The notes under the pieces are model-generated. The model saw nothing but the letters and a program-made list of their open reading frames with translations, searched no databases and was not told the DNA's origin. This document shows positions 1-8,127 of a stretch of DNA of 64,000 nt, in pieces; position 1 is the stretch's first letter; each line of letters starts with the position of its first letter. This DNA is from Rhodanobacteraceae bacterium (GTDB lineage Bacteria > Pseudomonadota > Gammaproteobacteria > Xanthomonadales > Rhodanobacteraceae): contig CP126120.1 in the NCBI GenBank assembly GCA_030123585.1, positions 2,977,001 through 3,041,000 on the forward strand, in the 5' to 3' direction. The translations under genes and the position numbers were made by a program.

Positions 1-323
1 TCGGCGCTGGCTTCGGCATCGCGACCGCGATCCGCCAGCTCTGGCTGCAGTCGTTGCCCGCCGACCAGGTGCCGGCGTGCGGCGCCGGGGTCGACATGCT
101 GCTGGCGATGGTCAAGGCCGGCTCGCTGCCGTTCGGCAAGTTCGTGATGCTGATGTTCAGCGGCTCGGGCGATTGCGCGCAGGTGACGTGGAAGTTCCTG
201 GGACTTTCGATGGCCGGCTGGACGCTGATCTGGTACATCCTGCTCGGCGTCTGGGCATTGCTGCCGCGGCCGCGGCGCAATAGATTGGGTGGCGCGCGCC
301 CGCTGGCTGCGAAGAGGACTTGA
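1..323 (+). CDS. dsbB: disulfide bond formation protein B, C-terminal part (cut by window edge)
   Basis: Inner-membrane quinone reductase that reoxidises the periplasmic thiol oxidase DsbA. Only the last ~106 residues are present; the reading frame is open from base 3. The stretch LPADQVPACGAG carries the first Cys of the second periplasmic loop, and SGSGDCAQVTWKFLGLSM carries its partner Cys followed by the conserved WKFLGLSM block. The last transmembrane helix (AGWTLIWYILLGVWALL) and a short basic tail follow. This order of motifs is specific to DsbB. The stop (321-323) lies two bases before the ATG of the next gene, so the two may be co-transcribed, although their functions are unrelated. 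Confidence 0.93.
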   Translation, partial: GAGFGIATAIRQLWLQSLPADQVPACGAGVDMLLAMVKAGSLPFGKFVMLMFSGSGDCAQVTWKFLGLSMAGWTLIWYILLGVWALLPRPRRNRLGGARPLAAKRT

Positions 324-325
324 CC

Positions 326-1717
326 ATGGCTGCTTCCGAAATGCCCACGCGCGCGCCCTTGCGTCCGGTGCGCGAAACGCAACCGTGGAAAGCGGACAGT
401 TGGCAGGCGCTTCCCGCGGCGCAGATGCCGCATTACGAGGATCCCGCCGAACTGCGTTCGGCACTGGATCAACTCGAACGCCTGCCGCCGCTGGTCACGT
501 CGTGGGAAGTGCTGGCGCTCAAGGAGCAACTCGCGGATGCCCAGCAGGGCAAGCGCTTCCTGCTGCAGGGCGGTGATTGCGCGGAGACGTTCGCGGATTG
601 CAACAACGAAGTGATCGCCAATCGCCTCAAGGTGCTGTTGCAGATGAGCCTGGTACTGGTGCACGGGCTCAGGAAACCGGTGTTGCGCGTGGGCCGTTTC
701 GCCGGCCAGTACGCCAAGCCGCGTTCGGCCGACACCGAGACGATCGACGGCGTGACGCTGCCGGTGTATCGCGGCGACCTGGTCAACGGCCCCGAGTTCA
801 CGCCCGAGGCGCGCCGCCCGGACCCCAAACGGATGCTGGAAGGCCATGCGCGTTCGGGCATGACCATGAACTTCGTGCGTGCACTGATCGACGGCGGTTT
901 CGCCGACCTGCACCACCCGGAATACTGGAACCTTGCGTGGGTGGAGCGTTCGCCGCTCGCCGCCGAATACCGGCACATGGTCGACGGCATCTCCGGCGCG
1001 ATGCACTTCATGGAGACCCTGGCCGGACCGATCGCGAGTTTCCAGCGCGCGGATTTCTACACCTCGCACGAAGCCTTGCTGTTGCCCTACGAACAGGCCG
1101 TGACGCGGCAGGTGCCGCGCCAGTGGGGCTGGTTCGACCTGTCCACCCATTTCCCGTGGATCGGCATGCGCACCGCGGCGCTGGACGGCGCGCACGTCGA
1201 GTTCTGTCGCGGCATCCGCAATCCGATCGCCGTCAAGGTCAGCCCGTCCATGCACGCCGACCAGTTGCAACGGTTGATCGACATCCTCAATCCCGACGAC
1301 GAACCCGGACGGCTCACGCTGATCCACCGGATGGGTGCGGGCGGCATCGCCCAGCACCTGCCGCGCCTGATCGAGGCGGTGAAGGCGACCGGCCGGCGCG
1401 TGCTGTGGGTGTGCGATCCGATGCACGGCAACACCGAGAAGCTCGGCAACGGCGTCAAGACGCGACGCTTCGCCAACATCCGCAGCGAACTGGAACAGGC
1501 CTTCGACATCCATGCTGCGGCGGGCTCGAGGCTGGGCGGCGTGCACCTCGAACTCACGGGCGAGGACGTCACCGAGTGCATGGGTGGCGCGCGCAATTTG
1601 TCCGAAGCCGATCTCGGGCGCGCGTACAAGTCCACCGTCGATCCGCGCCTGAACTACGAACAGTCGCTGGAACTGGCGATGCTGATCGTGCGGAAATCAG
1701 GAGCCCAGGCGTTGTAG
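326..1717 (+). CDS. class II 3-deoxy-7-phosphoheptulonate (DAHP) synthase
   Basis: First step of the shikimate pathway: condensation of phosphoenolpyruvate and erythrose 4-phosphate to DAHP in the cytoplasm. The 463-residue product has the size and motifs of the plant-type class II enzyme: GGDCAETFADC near residue 90, the KPRS block, HRMGAGGI, CDPMHGNT and GGVHLELTGEDVTECMGG. These hold the metal-binding Cys, His, Glu and Asp and the phosphate-binding Arg and Lys. ATG 326 is chosen because GAAGAGGA lies about 8 bases upstream; the TTG six bases earlier overlaps the dsbB stop and is less likely. The TAG stop is the first base-triplet of a REP-like palindrome. The class I E. coli-type AroG/F/H is a different family. 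Confidence 0.95.
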   Translation: MAASEMPTRAPLRPVRETQPWKADSWQALPAAQMPHYEDPAELRSALDQLERLPPLVTSWEVLALKEQLADAQQGKRFLLQGGDCAETFADCNNEVIANRLKVLLQMSLVLVHGLRKPVLRVGRFAGQYAKPRSADTETIDGVTLPVYRGDLVNGPEFTPEARRPDPKRMLEGHARSGMTMNFVRALIDGGFADLHHPEYWNLAWVERSPLAAEYRHMVDGISGAMHFMETLAGPIASFQRADFYTSHEALLLPYEQAVTRQVPRQWGWFDLSTHFPWIGMRTAALDGAHVEFCRGIRNPIAVKVSPSMHADQLQRLIDILNPDDEPGRLTLIHRMGAGGIAQHLPRLIEAVKATGRRVLWVCDPMHGNTEKLGNGVKTRRFANIRSELEQAFDIHAAAGSRLGGVHLELTGEDVTECMGGARNLSEADLGRAYKSTVDPRLNYEQSLELAMLIVRKSGAQAL

Positions 1718-1783
1718 GAGCCTGCGTGCAGGCGACCCGCCGTCTACGGTCGCGACCACGGTCGCGACCACGGTCGCTCCTAC
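1714..1783. repeat. REP-like palindromic element between convergent genes
   Basis: An 8-base perfect inverted repeat, GTAGGAGC (1714-1721) and GCTCCTAC (1776-1783), bounds a segment with the tandem motif GGTCGCGACCAC / GGTCGCGACCACGG. This matches the abundant 'GTAGGAGCGACC...GGTCGCTCCTAC' extragenic repeats of Xanthomonadales. It sits exactly between two convergent genes and can fold as a hairpin, so it probably acts as a bidirectional terminator or mRNA stabiliser. The TAG in the left arm (1715-1717) is the stop of the DAHP synthase gene. The complement of CTA (1780-1782) in the right arm is the stop of the DNA glycosylase gene. Confidence 0.8.
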
Positions 1784-2295
1784 AACCGCTGAACCGCTTC
1801 CGCCAATGCGCGCCACGGTTCGACGTTCCAGAACCCGCGCGCCTGGCCGGATGGCGAGGGCAGCACGAACACGCGGCTGTGCGCGATGCGCAGCGATTGT
1901 TCGCCGTAATCGAGATCGCGTGACGTGGCATCCAACCCTGCACGCGCGGCATTCTTGCTGGTGAACGCGAGGATGCGCGGACGGTAGCGCGCGAGTTTGC
2001 GCTGCAGCGCCCCGGCATCGAACGCGTCGCGCGGCAGTTCCGCATCCGAGCCGAAGTGGTGCTTGGCGACGTCGGTCAAGCCGATTCCGAAGTCCAGTAC
2101 CTGCCGGAATTCAGGCGGAGCCAGCGGCCGCGGCGTCAGCCCGGTTTCGAACAGCGTGCGCCAGAAGTAATTGCCGGGGTGCGCGTAATAGGCGCCGTCG
2201 CGCGCGGAACGCGTGCCCGGCGCGGTGCCGCAGAACACCACGCGCAGATCCGGGGCCAGGACATCGGGCAGGATCGGGCGCGGAGGTTTCGGCAT
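1780..2295 (-). CDS. mug: Mug-type mismatch-specific uracil/thymine DNA glycosylase
   Basis: 171-residue base-excision repair enzyme of the uracil-DNA glycosylase superfamily, expected to remove U (or alkylated C) opposite G. Motif 1 is VVFCGTAPGTRSA (residues 19-31), followed by YYAHPGNYFWRTL, which corresponds to the AHPxNxFW segment of Mug. Motif 2 is LPSPSGQARGFW near the C-terminus. Unusually, the catalytic Asn of the classical GINPG motif is replaced by Ala (A25 in GTAPG), so activity or substrate may differ from E. coli Mug. The ATG at 2295 gives the usual family length; the antisense frame is open far upstream, but that is overlap with the next gene. Convergent with the DAHP synthase gene. 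Confidence 0.85.
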   Translation of the reverse strand: MPKPPRPILPDVLAPDLRVVFCGTAPGTRSARDGAYYAHPGNYFWRTLFETGLTPRPLAPPEFRQVLDFGIGLTDVAKHHFGSDAELPRDAFDAGALQRKLARYRPRILAFTSKNAARAGLDATSRDLDYGEQSLRIAHSRVFVLPSPSGQARGFWNVEPWRALAEAVQRL

Positions 2296-2397
2296 GCGCT
2301 GATTCTGGCAGGGTTGCCGGCAGGCATGACCGTTCACCCTTGTTGCACTCCACCGGCGGGAGTATGTTCTGGCGGCTCGTTCCACAGGATTGCCGTG

Positions 2398-5300
2398 ATG
2401 CCGAACCGCCGACGCTTGCTGGTGCTGGTCGCTTTCCTGATCGCTTCGGCGCCGGCCGCATTCGCCGGGACGCCTTCGCCGTTCGCCGGCGATCTGCATT
2501 GGCGTCTCCTGGGTCCGTTCCGCGGCGGCTGGTCCACGATGGCCGCAGGCGTTCCGGATCAGCCGAACGTGTTCTATTTCGTCGGTGCCGGCAGCGGAGT
2601 GTGGAAGACCGACAACGCCGGTCGCACCTGGACGTCGCTGGGCGATCGCCTTGGCGCTTCGGCGATGGGCGCGATCGCGATCGCGCCGTCGGATCCGGAC
2701 GTGATCTACCTCGGCAGCGGACAGGTGGCCGCGCGCTGGGACATCCAGTCCGGCAATGGCGTGTACAGGAGCACCGATGGCGGCAGGACCTGGCAGCACG
2801 AGGGTCTCGCCGATACCAAATACATCGGCCGCATCCTGGTCGATCCGAAGGATCCGGACACCGTGCTGGTCGGTGCGCTGGGGCATTACTTCGGTCCCAA
2901 CCACGAACGCGGCGTGTTCCGCTCGACCGACGGCGGAAGGGCCTGGAAGCAGACGCTCTATATCAACGACGACACCGGCGTGGTCGATCTGGTGCGCGAT
3001 CCGTCGCATCCGGATGTGATCTACGCCGCGGCGTGGCAGGTGCGCAATTATCCGTGGCTGTCCTACTTCAAACCCAACAACGGTCCCGGCAGCGGGATCT
3101 ACAAGTCCGTCGACGACGGCAAGACCTGGAAACGCCTCGGGGGCAAGGGCTGGCCGCAAGGCGACCTCAGCCGGATCGGACTCGCGGTCGCGGGCAACGG
3201 CCGCGTGTACGCGGTGGTCGATGCATCCGCGGCCAGCGGCAACATCGCGCACGCCGCGTCGAAGGACGAGGGTGGCCTGTACGTTTCCGACGATGGCGGC
3301 GCGACCTGGACGCGCGCGAGCGGCGAGAGCTGGCTGGAAAACGATTACTTCGGCCGCATCACCGTCGATCCGCGCAATCCCGATATCGTCTATGCGTCGG
3401 GGCAATCGATCCGCAAATCCACGGACGGCGGCAAGACCTGGCACATCTTCAAGGGTGCGCCGGGCGGCGACGACTACCACTTCGTCTGGATCAATCCGCT
3501 GCATCCCGATCACATGATCGCGGCGGTCGACCAGGGCACCACGGTGACGGTGGATGGCGGCAGGACGTGGTCGAGCTGGTACAACCAGCCGACCGCGCAG
3601 GTGTATCACCTCGCGGCCGACGACCAGTTCCCGTACTGGGTGTATTCGGGCCAGCAGGATTCGGGCACGATCGGCATCGCCAGCCGCAGCGACTACGGCG
3701 CCATCACGTATCGCGACTGGCATCCCGTGGGCGGCGACGAACGCGATTACGACGTGCCCGATCCCAACGATCCGATGATCGTGTACGGCACGGGCCTCGG
3801 TGGACGCATCAGCCGCTTCGACACGCGCACCGGCCAGGTCGCCAACGTGTCGCCGTGGCCGATCATGTCCTATGGCGCGCGCCCCGACACCGCGAAATAC
3901 CGTTACACTTGGATCACGCCGCTCGTGGCCGTGAAGGACAAGAGCGGCGGCACCGAGTTGCTGTTCGGCGCGCAGGTGCTGTTCCGCTCGCTCGATCGCG
4001 GCGAACACTGGACTGTCATCAGCCCCGACCTCACCGGCCAGCAGGCGGGCGCCAAGGGCTGCACGAAGAACGTCGCGGTCGCCGATGCCCGCGCCTGCGG
4101 CTACGGCGTGATCTATTCGATCGCGGTCGCACCGGGCCATCCCGACGAAATCTGGACCGGCAGCGATTCGGGGATGATCCATTACACCCGCGACGGCGGC
4201 GCGCACTGGAACGATGTGACGCCGCGCGGCATCCCGACCATGACCAAGATCTCGTCGCTGGACGTGTCGGCGCTCGATCCGTGCTCGGTGTACGCCGCTG
4301 CCGACAATCATCGCCGGGACGACTTCGCACCGCACGCGTGGCGCACCCGCGATTGCGGCAAGACGTGGACGGAAATCGACAACGGCCTGCCGCACGATCA
4401 CTACGTCAGCGTGGTGCGCGCCGATCCGGTGCGCAAGGGTTTGTTGTATGCCGGCACCGATGCAGGCGTGTACGTGTCGTTCGACGACGGCGATCGCTGG
4501 CAGCCGCTGCAGTTGAACCTGCCGACCGCATGGGTGCGCGATCTCCTGGTGCACGGCAACGACCTGATCGCCGCGACCCAGGGCCGCGCGATCTGGGTGC
4601 TGGACGATCTTTCGCCGCTGCGGCAGTGGAGTCCAGCGGTGACCCAGGCCGCGGTGTACCTGTTCAAACCGGCGGACGCGGTGCGCGTGCATCCCGACAA
4701 CAACAAGGACACGCCCTTGCCGCCCGGCACGCCCGAGGGTGAAAATCCGCCTGCGGGGGCGATCATCGATTACGCGCTGGGACCGGATACGCAAGGGCCG
4801 GTGAGCATCGACATCCTCGATGCGGACGGCAAACGGATCCGGCACTACTCCAGTGACCAGCAGCATCCATCGCTGCACGCGGATCGCTATTTCACCCAGG
4901 AATGGTGGATCGCCCCGCCGGTGAACCCGCCGGCCACGCCGGGGCTGCACCGTTTCGTGTGGGATCTGCATGATACGCGGCCCCATTCGCCCAGCTACAG
5001 CTATTCGATCGCGGCGGTGTTCGGCAAGGACACGCCGATCTTGCCGGAAGGCCCGTTCGTGTTGCCGGGCACCTACACCGTGGTGCTGAAGGCCGGCGGG
5101 AAGACCTTGCGCCAACCGCTCATCGTGACGATGGATCCGCGCGTGCACACCAGCATGGCCGATCTGCAAGCGGCATGGGCGTTTTCACGGCAAGTCGATG
5201 CGTCGCTGGGTGAAGCCGCGGTCGGCGCCGCGCAGCAGCAGGCCGTTGCGGAGCAACTCGGCAAGCTCGAAGCGAAGCTCGCGAAGGATTCCGCGCATGC

Positions 5301-5646
5301 CGCGCTGCTCGCCGACGTGCGCGCGGTGCAGGCGAAGCTGCGTTTGCCGGAGGATGCCAAGCTCGATGAGGTTGCCGATTTCAACGCGATCGGTGGCATC
5401 CTGGCCGGCGTCGAGTCGGACATGGAATCGGCCGATGTCGCGCCCAACCAGGGCCAGCGCGAGGTGCTCGCCAACGCCGACGAGCGATTGCGGCGCGCGC
5501 AGGCCGAGTGGGAATCGTTGCAGAAAAACGAACTGGCCAGGCTCGATGCCGGACTGAAAACGGCCGGCTTGCCGGCGGTCGTGGTGCCGGCCCCGGGTGA
5601 ACTGGCGATGCCGGCGTCGGCGGGCGGCGGTTCCGATCTACCGTGA
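2398..5646 (+). CDS. large secreted Asp-box (BNR) repeat protein, sortilin/VPS10-like propeller
   Basis: 1082-residue exported protein. ATG 2398 is followed by a signal peptide (MPNRRRLLVLVAFLIASAPAAFA). The rest is dominated by Asp-box motifs of the form S-x-D-x-G-x-x-W; I count about eleven, for example KTDNAGRTW, RSTDGGRTW, RSTDGGRAW, KSVDDGKTW, VSDDGGATW, KSTDGGKTW, VTVDGGRTW and RTRDCGKTW. Such repeats form beta-propellers, as in sialidases and sortilin. From about residue 755 a beta-rich segment, and then a helical segment rich in Ala, Glu and Lys (about 920-1060), replace the propeller. Proteins of this layout are often annotated as glycosyl hydrolases, but no catalytic residues can be assigned here. 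Substrate unknown. Apparently monocistronic. Confidence 0.85.
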   Translation: MPNRRRLLVLVAFLIASAPAAFAGTPSPFAGDLHWRLLGPFRGGWSTMAAGVPDQPNVFYFVGAGSGVWKTDNAGRTWTSLGDRLGASAMGAIAIAPSDPDVIYLGSGQVAARWDIQSGNGVYRSTDGGRTWQHEGLADTKYIGRILVDPKDPDTVLVGALGHYFGPNHERGVFRSTDGGRAWKQTLYINDDTGVVDLVRDPSHPDVIYAAAWQVRNYPWLSYFKPNNGPGSGIYKSVDDGKTWKRLGGKGWPQGDLSRIGLAVAGNGRVYAVVDASAASGNIAHAASKDEGGLYVSDDGGATWTRASGESWLENDYFGRITVDPRNPDIVYASGQSIRKSTDGGKTWHIFKGAPGGDDYHFVWINPLHPDHMIAAVDQGTTVTVDGGRTWSSWYNQPTAQVYHLAADDQFPYWVYSGQQDSGTIGIASRSDYGAITYRDWHPVGGDERDYDVPDPNDPMIVYGTGLGGRISRFDTRTGQVANVSPWPIMSYGARPDTAKYRYTWITPLVAVKDKSGGTELLFGAQVLFRSLDRGEHWTVISPDLTGQQAGAKGCTKNVAVADARACGYGVIYSIAVAPGHPDEIWTGSDSGMIHYTRDGGAHWNDVTPRGIPTMTKISSLDVSALDPCSVYAAADNHRRDDFAPHAWRTRDCGKTWTEIDNGLPHDHYVSVVRADPVRKGLLYAGTDAGVYVSFDDGDRWQPLQLNLPTAWVRDLLVHGNDLIAATQGRAIWVLDDLSPLRQWSPAVTQAAVYLFKPADAVRVHPDNNKDTPLPPGTPEGENPPAGAIIDYALGPDTQGPVSIDILDADGKRIRHYSSDQQHPSLHADRYFTQEWWIAPPVNPPATPGLHRFVWDLHDTRPHSPSYSYSIAAVFGKDTPILPEGPFVLPGTYTVVLKAGGKTLRQPLIVTMDPRVHTSMADLQAAWAFSRQVDASLGEAAVGAAQQQAVAEQLGKLEAKLAKDSAHAALLADVRAVQAKLRLPEDAKLDEVADFNAIGGILAGVESDMESADVAPNQGQREVLANADERLRRAQAEWESLQKNELARLDAGLKTAGLPAVVVPAPGELAMPASAGGGSDLP

Positions 5647-5714
5647 CGCGCGGCAGATGACGCCGGGCGATGGCCGTGCCACCATCGCGGTTTGGTTTTG
5701 CGAGGCAGGTGTGC

Positions 5715-6725
5715 ATGGAATCCACGGGCGCCGAAAATCCGCAAGCGTTGCCGGCCCGCCGAGTCGCGCCGGGTCTGTACGCCGGATTCTGGCGGCGCGC
5801 CGCCGCGTGGCTGATCGATGCGCTGATCGTCGCCGCGCTCGATGTCGTTTTCACCCTGACCTTCGCGCTCTGGCTGCTGGTGCCGTGGGCCATGCTGGGC
5901 GGCGCCCACGATCCCGTGCTGACGCGGCTGGTCGACATTGGTCTGCAGCCATCCGCCATCGTGCTGGCGTGGCTTTACTTCGCGGTCTGCGAAACCTCGC
6001 GCTGGCAGGCGACCCCCGGAAAGCTCGCGCTGGGTCTGCGGGTCGTCGACGAACGCGGACGGCGCATCGACTTCGCCCGCGCCAGTGGCCGTTGCTTCGG
6101 GAAGGTTCTGTCCATGCTGCTGCTTGGCGTCGGTTTCCTGCTGGCCGGCTGGACCGTGCGCAAGCAGGCGCTGCACGATCTGGTGGCGGGTTGCTGCGTG
6201 GTCCGCAAAAAAGGATTGATGGCGTGGCAAAGCGAACATGCTGCGCACGCTGAAGTGGCCCTTGCGCAAGCGCCCGCGCCCGCGCGTGTCGGGATGCCGG
6301 GCTGGGCGGTCGCGCTGGTCGTGATCGCCGGCTGCTTCGTGGTGGTTCCTGTGCTGGCGATCCTCGCCGTGGTCGTGGTGCCGGTCTATCAGGGCCATGC
6401 GGTGCGCGAGGAAATCGCGCAGGGCGTGGTGCTGACCGAACGCCCGCGTGCGTTGATCGCCGAATACATCGGTGAACGCGGCGTCCTGCCCGGCAGCAAC
6501 GCCGACCTCGGGTTGCCGCGGCCGGACGCCATCCAGGCCCGCTACGTCACCAGCGTGCGTGTCGTCGAAGGCAAGGTGGTGGTGACCTACGGCAACGAGG
6601 CCGCCCCGGTGATCCGCGGCGGCCACGTCGTGATTTCGCCCGTGGGCAACACCGCGATGTTGCGTTGGCTGTGCAGCAGTCCGGACATCCGCGACGGGTA
6701 CTTGCCGGAGAGTTGCCGCAACTGA
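5715..6725 (+). CDS. RDD-family membrane protein fused to a type IV pilin-like C-terminal domain
   Basis: 336-residue membrane protein with two parts. Residues ~15-180 form an RDD domain: AGFWRRAAAWLIDALIVAALDVV holds the conserved R and D of the first helix, and TPGKLALGLRVVDERGRRI matches the RDD signature. A new hydrophobic helix at ~195-225 (GWAVALVVIAGCFVVVPVLAILAVVVVPVYQGH) is then followed by a ~110-residue domain that resembles the globular part of pilin A: YQGHAVREEIAQGV, short strands, and a C-terminal disulfide-type pair (WLCSSPDIRDGYLPESC). ATG 5715 is preceded by GAGGCAGG. No prepilin peptidase site is obvious. Function unknown; it could be an envelope protein that borrowed a pilin fold. 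It converges on the porin gene with only two bases between stops. Confidence 0.75.
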   Translation: MESTGAENPQALPARRVAPGLYAGFWRRAAAWLIDALIVAALDVVFTLTFALWLLVPWAMLGGAHDPVLTRLVDIGLQPSAIVLAWLYFAVCETSRWQATPGKLALGLRVVDERGRRIDFARASGRCFGKVLSMLLLGVGFLLAGWTVRKQALHDLVAGCCVVRKKGLMAWQSEHAAHAEVALAQAPAPARVGMPGWAVALVVIAGCFVVVPVLAILAVVVVPVYQGHAVREEIAQGVVLTERPRALIAEYIGERGVLPGSNADLGLPRPDAIQARYVTSVRVVEGKVVVTYGNEAAPVIRGGHVVISPVGNTAMLRWLCSSPDIRDGYLPESCRN

Positions 6726-6727
6726 CT

Positions 6728-8062
6728 TCAGTATTCGACGTGCGCGCGGATGCCGATGAAGCGCGCCGGTCCGCGGTCGCGGTTGTAGCCGGGGTCGCGG
6801 ATGAACTGGAAATCCGGGCTCAGCGTGAAGTGCGGGAACGGCTGGAACGCGTAATAGGCTTCGGCGATTTCTTCGTGCCCGTAGTTCAACCGTCCGTCGC
6901 ACAGCAGGAATCCGCAGCCGCCTGCGGCAAGATAGTCGCGATGGTCGCGTGACAACGCGTCCATCGCGACGGCGATGCCCAGCCGATCCTGCGCGCGATG
7001 CCAGTGCACGCCCGAAACCTGCGCGCCGACGCTGGCGTCGCGATCCACCTCGGTGAACACGAACGATTCGGTGTGGCCGTCGTTCCAGCCGTAACGCGCG
7101 AACAGTCCGGTGTCGCCGCCGTCGGCCAGCGGCAGTTCGGCGTTGAGCGCGTAACCGTATTTGTGCCGGCCGTCGCGGTCGTCGGTGACAATGTCGGGCT
7201 TGCTGCCGGTCGCTGCGGCGATGGCCAGCGCGTCGCGATACACGCCCATCCGCGCGATGTTGCGATAGACCAGCAGCCGCAGCACCCCGCTGTCCGGCGA
7301 CTCGCGCAAGCTGAGCTGCAATTGTTCGCCGCGCGCGCGCTGCAGCGGCCATTCCAGGGTCTGGCCGTTCGCGTGCGTGGGCATCTGGTACGCGCCGTAG
7401 CGCAAGGTCCAGTGCGGCGACACGTACGCCAGCATCAGGCCGTTGGTGTAGCCGCGCGTGTCAGCGGCGTAGTCCCAAGCCAGCGTGTTGAAGAAGGCGC
7501 CGTCCATGAATTGCGTGCGCGCGCCGTTGGCGTAACGATTCCTGTCGAAGTCGTCGGCGGGCGTCATGCGGCCGAGCTTGGCTTCAATGTGGCGATCGGC
7601 CTCGCTGCCGGGCAACTGGTCCTGGCCGCGCTCAACGGCATGTGTCGCGCTGCCCAGCGGCAAGGTCCAGCGCAGGTAACGCCGCGCGACGTAGGCGCGC
7701 TTGCCGAGTCCCGCGTTGCCGGAATGCACCACGTCGCCGTTGACGATTGCGCCGACGCCGGTGGCGCCGCTGACCCCTTCGCCCTTGAACATTTCGATGT
7801 CGAAATAGAATTGCAAATGTGCGGGCAACGGCACGCCGAAATACGCGCCGAAGGTGTGCGACTGCTCGGTGTCGCCGTCGGATTTCAGGCTGAGCGGGCC
7901 GGAATAGGGCGAGCGCAGCGCGTCCTGGTGCTGGTCAATGAAGGTGTATTGCGCAGACAGCAGTTGCGGCACGAACGGACGCGGCGCGGCGTCGTCGGCG
8001 CGAACGGCGCCCGACACGAAGGCGGTGCAGGTTGTCGCGATGATCAGCCAGAGAAAACGCAT
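6728..8062 (-). CDS. OprB-like carbohydrate-selective porin
   Basis: 444-residue outer-membrane beta-barrel. A cleavable signal (MRFLWLIIATTCTAFVSGAVRA-D) is followed by QLLSAQYTFIDQHQ. The conserved block HLQFYFDIEMFKGEGVSGA and the later RLGRMTPADDFDRN-type segment are typical of OprB porins, as are FARYGWNDGHTE and the repeated alternating strands. The last residue is aromatic (HVEY), as outer-membrane proteins need for BAM recognition. Its likely role is diffusion of sugars across the outer membrane. No sugar transporter or regulator sits beside it, so the substrate is not indicated by context. The gene stands alone between a convergent RDD gene and typA. Confidence 0.85.
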   Translation of the reverse strand: MRFLWLIIATTCTAFVSGAVRADDAAPRPFVPQLLSAQYTFIDQHQDALRSPYSGPLSLKSDGDTEQSHTFGAYFGVPLPAHLQFYFDIEMFKGEGVSGATGVGAIVNGDVVHSGNAGLGKRAYVARRYLRWTLPLGSATHAVERGQDQLPGSEADRHIEAKLGRMTPADDFDRNRYANGARTQFMDGAFFNTLAWDYAADTRGYTNGLMLAYVSPHWTLRYGAYQMPTHANGQTLEWPLQRARGEQLQLSLRESPDSGVLRLLVYRNIARMGVYRDALAIAAATGSKPDIVTDDRDGRHKYGYALNAELPLADGGDTGLFARYGWNDGHTESFVFTEVDRDASVGAQVSGVHWHRAQDRLGIAVAMDALSRDHRDYLAAGGCGFLLCDGRLNYGHEEIAEAYYAFQPFPHFTLSPDFQFIRDPGYNRDRGPARFIGIRAHVEY

Positions 8063-8127
8063 TGCTCATCTCCGGTCCCACAGGCGAAGGCGAGCAGGTC
8101 GGCTGCGCCCGCCCGCCCAACAGCGCT

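Noticed and set aside
1735..1783. Possible start of a CRISPR or tandem array (GGTCGCGACCAC repeats)
   Set aside because: Only two to three short adjacent copies within one REP element, with no spacers and no cas genes.
1780..5169. A minus-strand open frame of over 1100 codons
   Set aside because: Only its last 171 codons (from 2295) match a known family (Mug). The rest is the antisense of the Asp-box gene, with low-complexity Arg/His/Val composition typical of GC-rich shadow frames.
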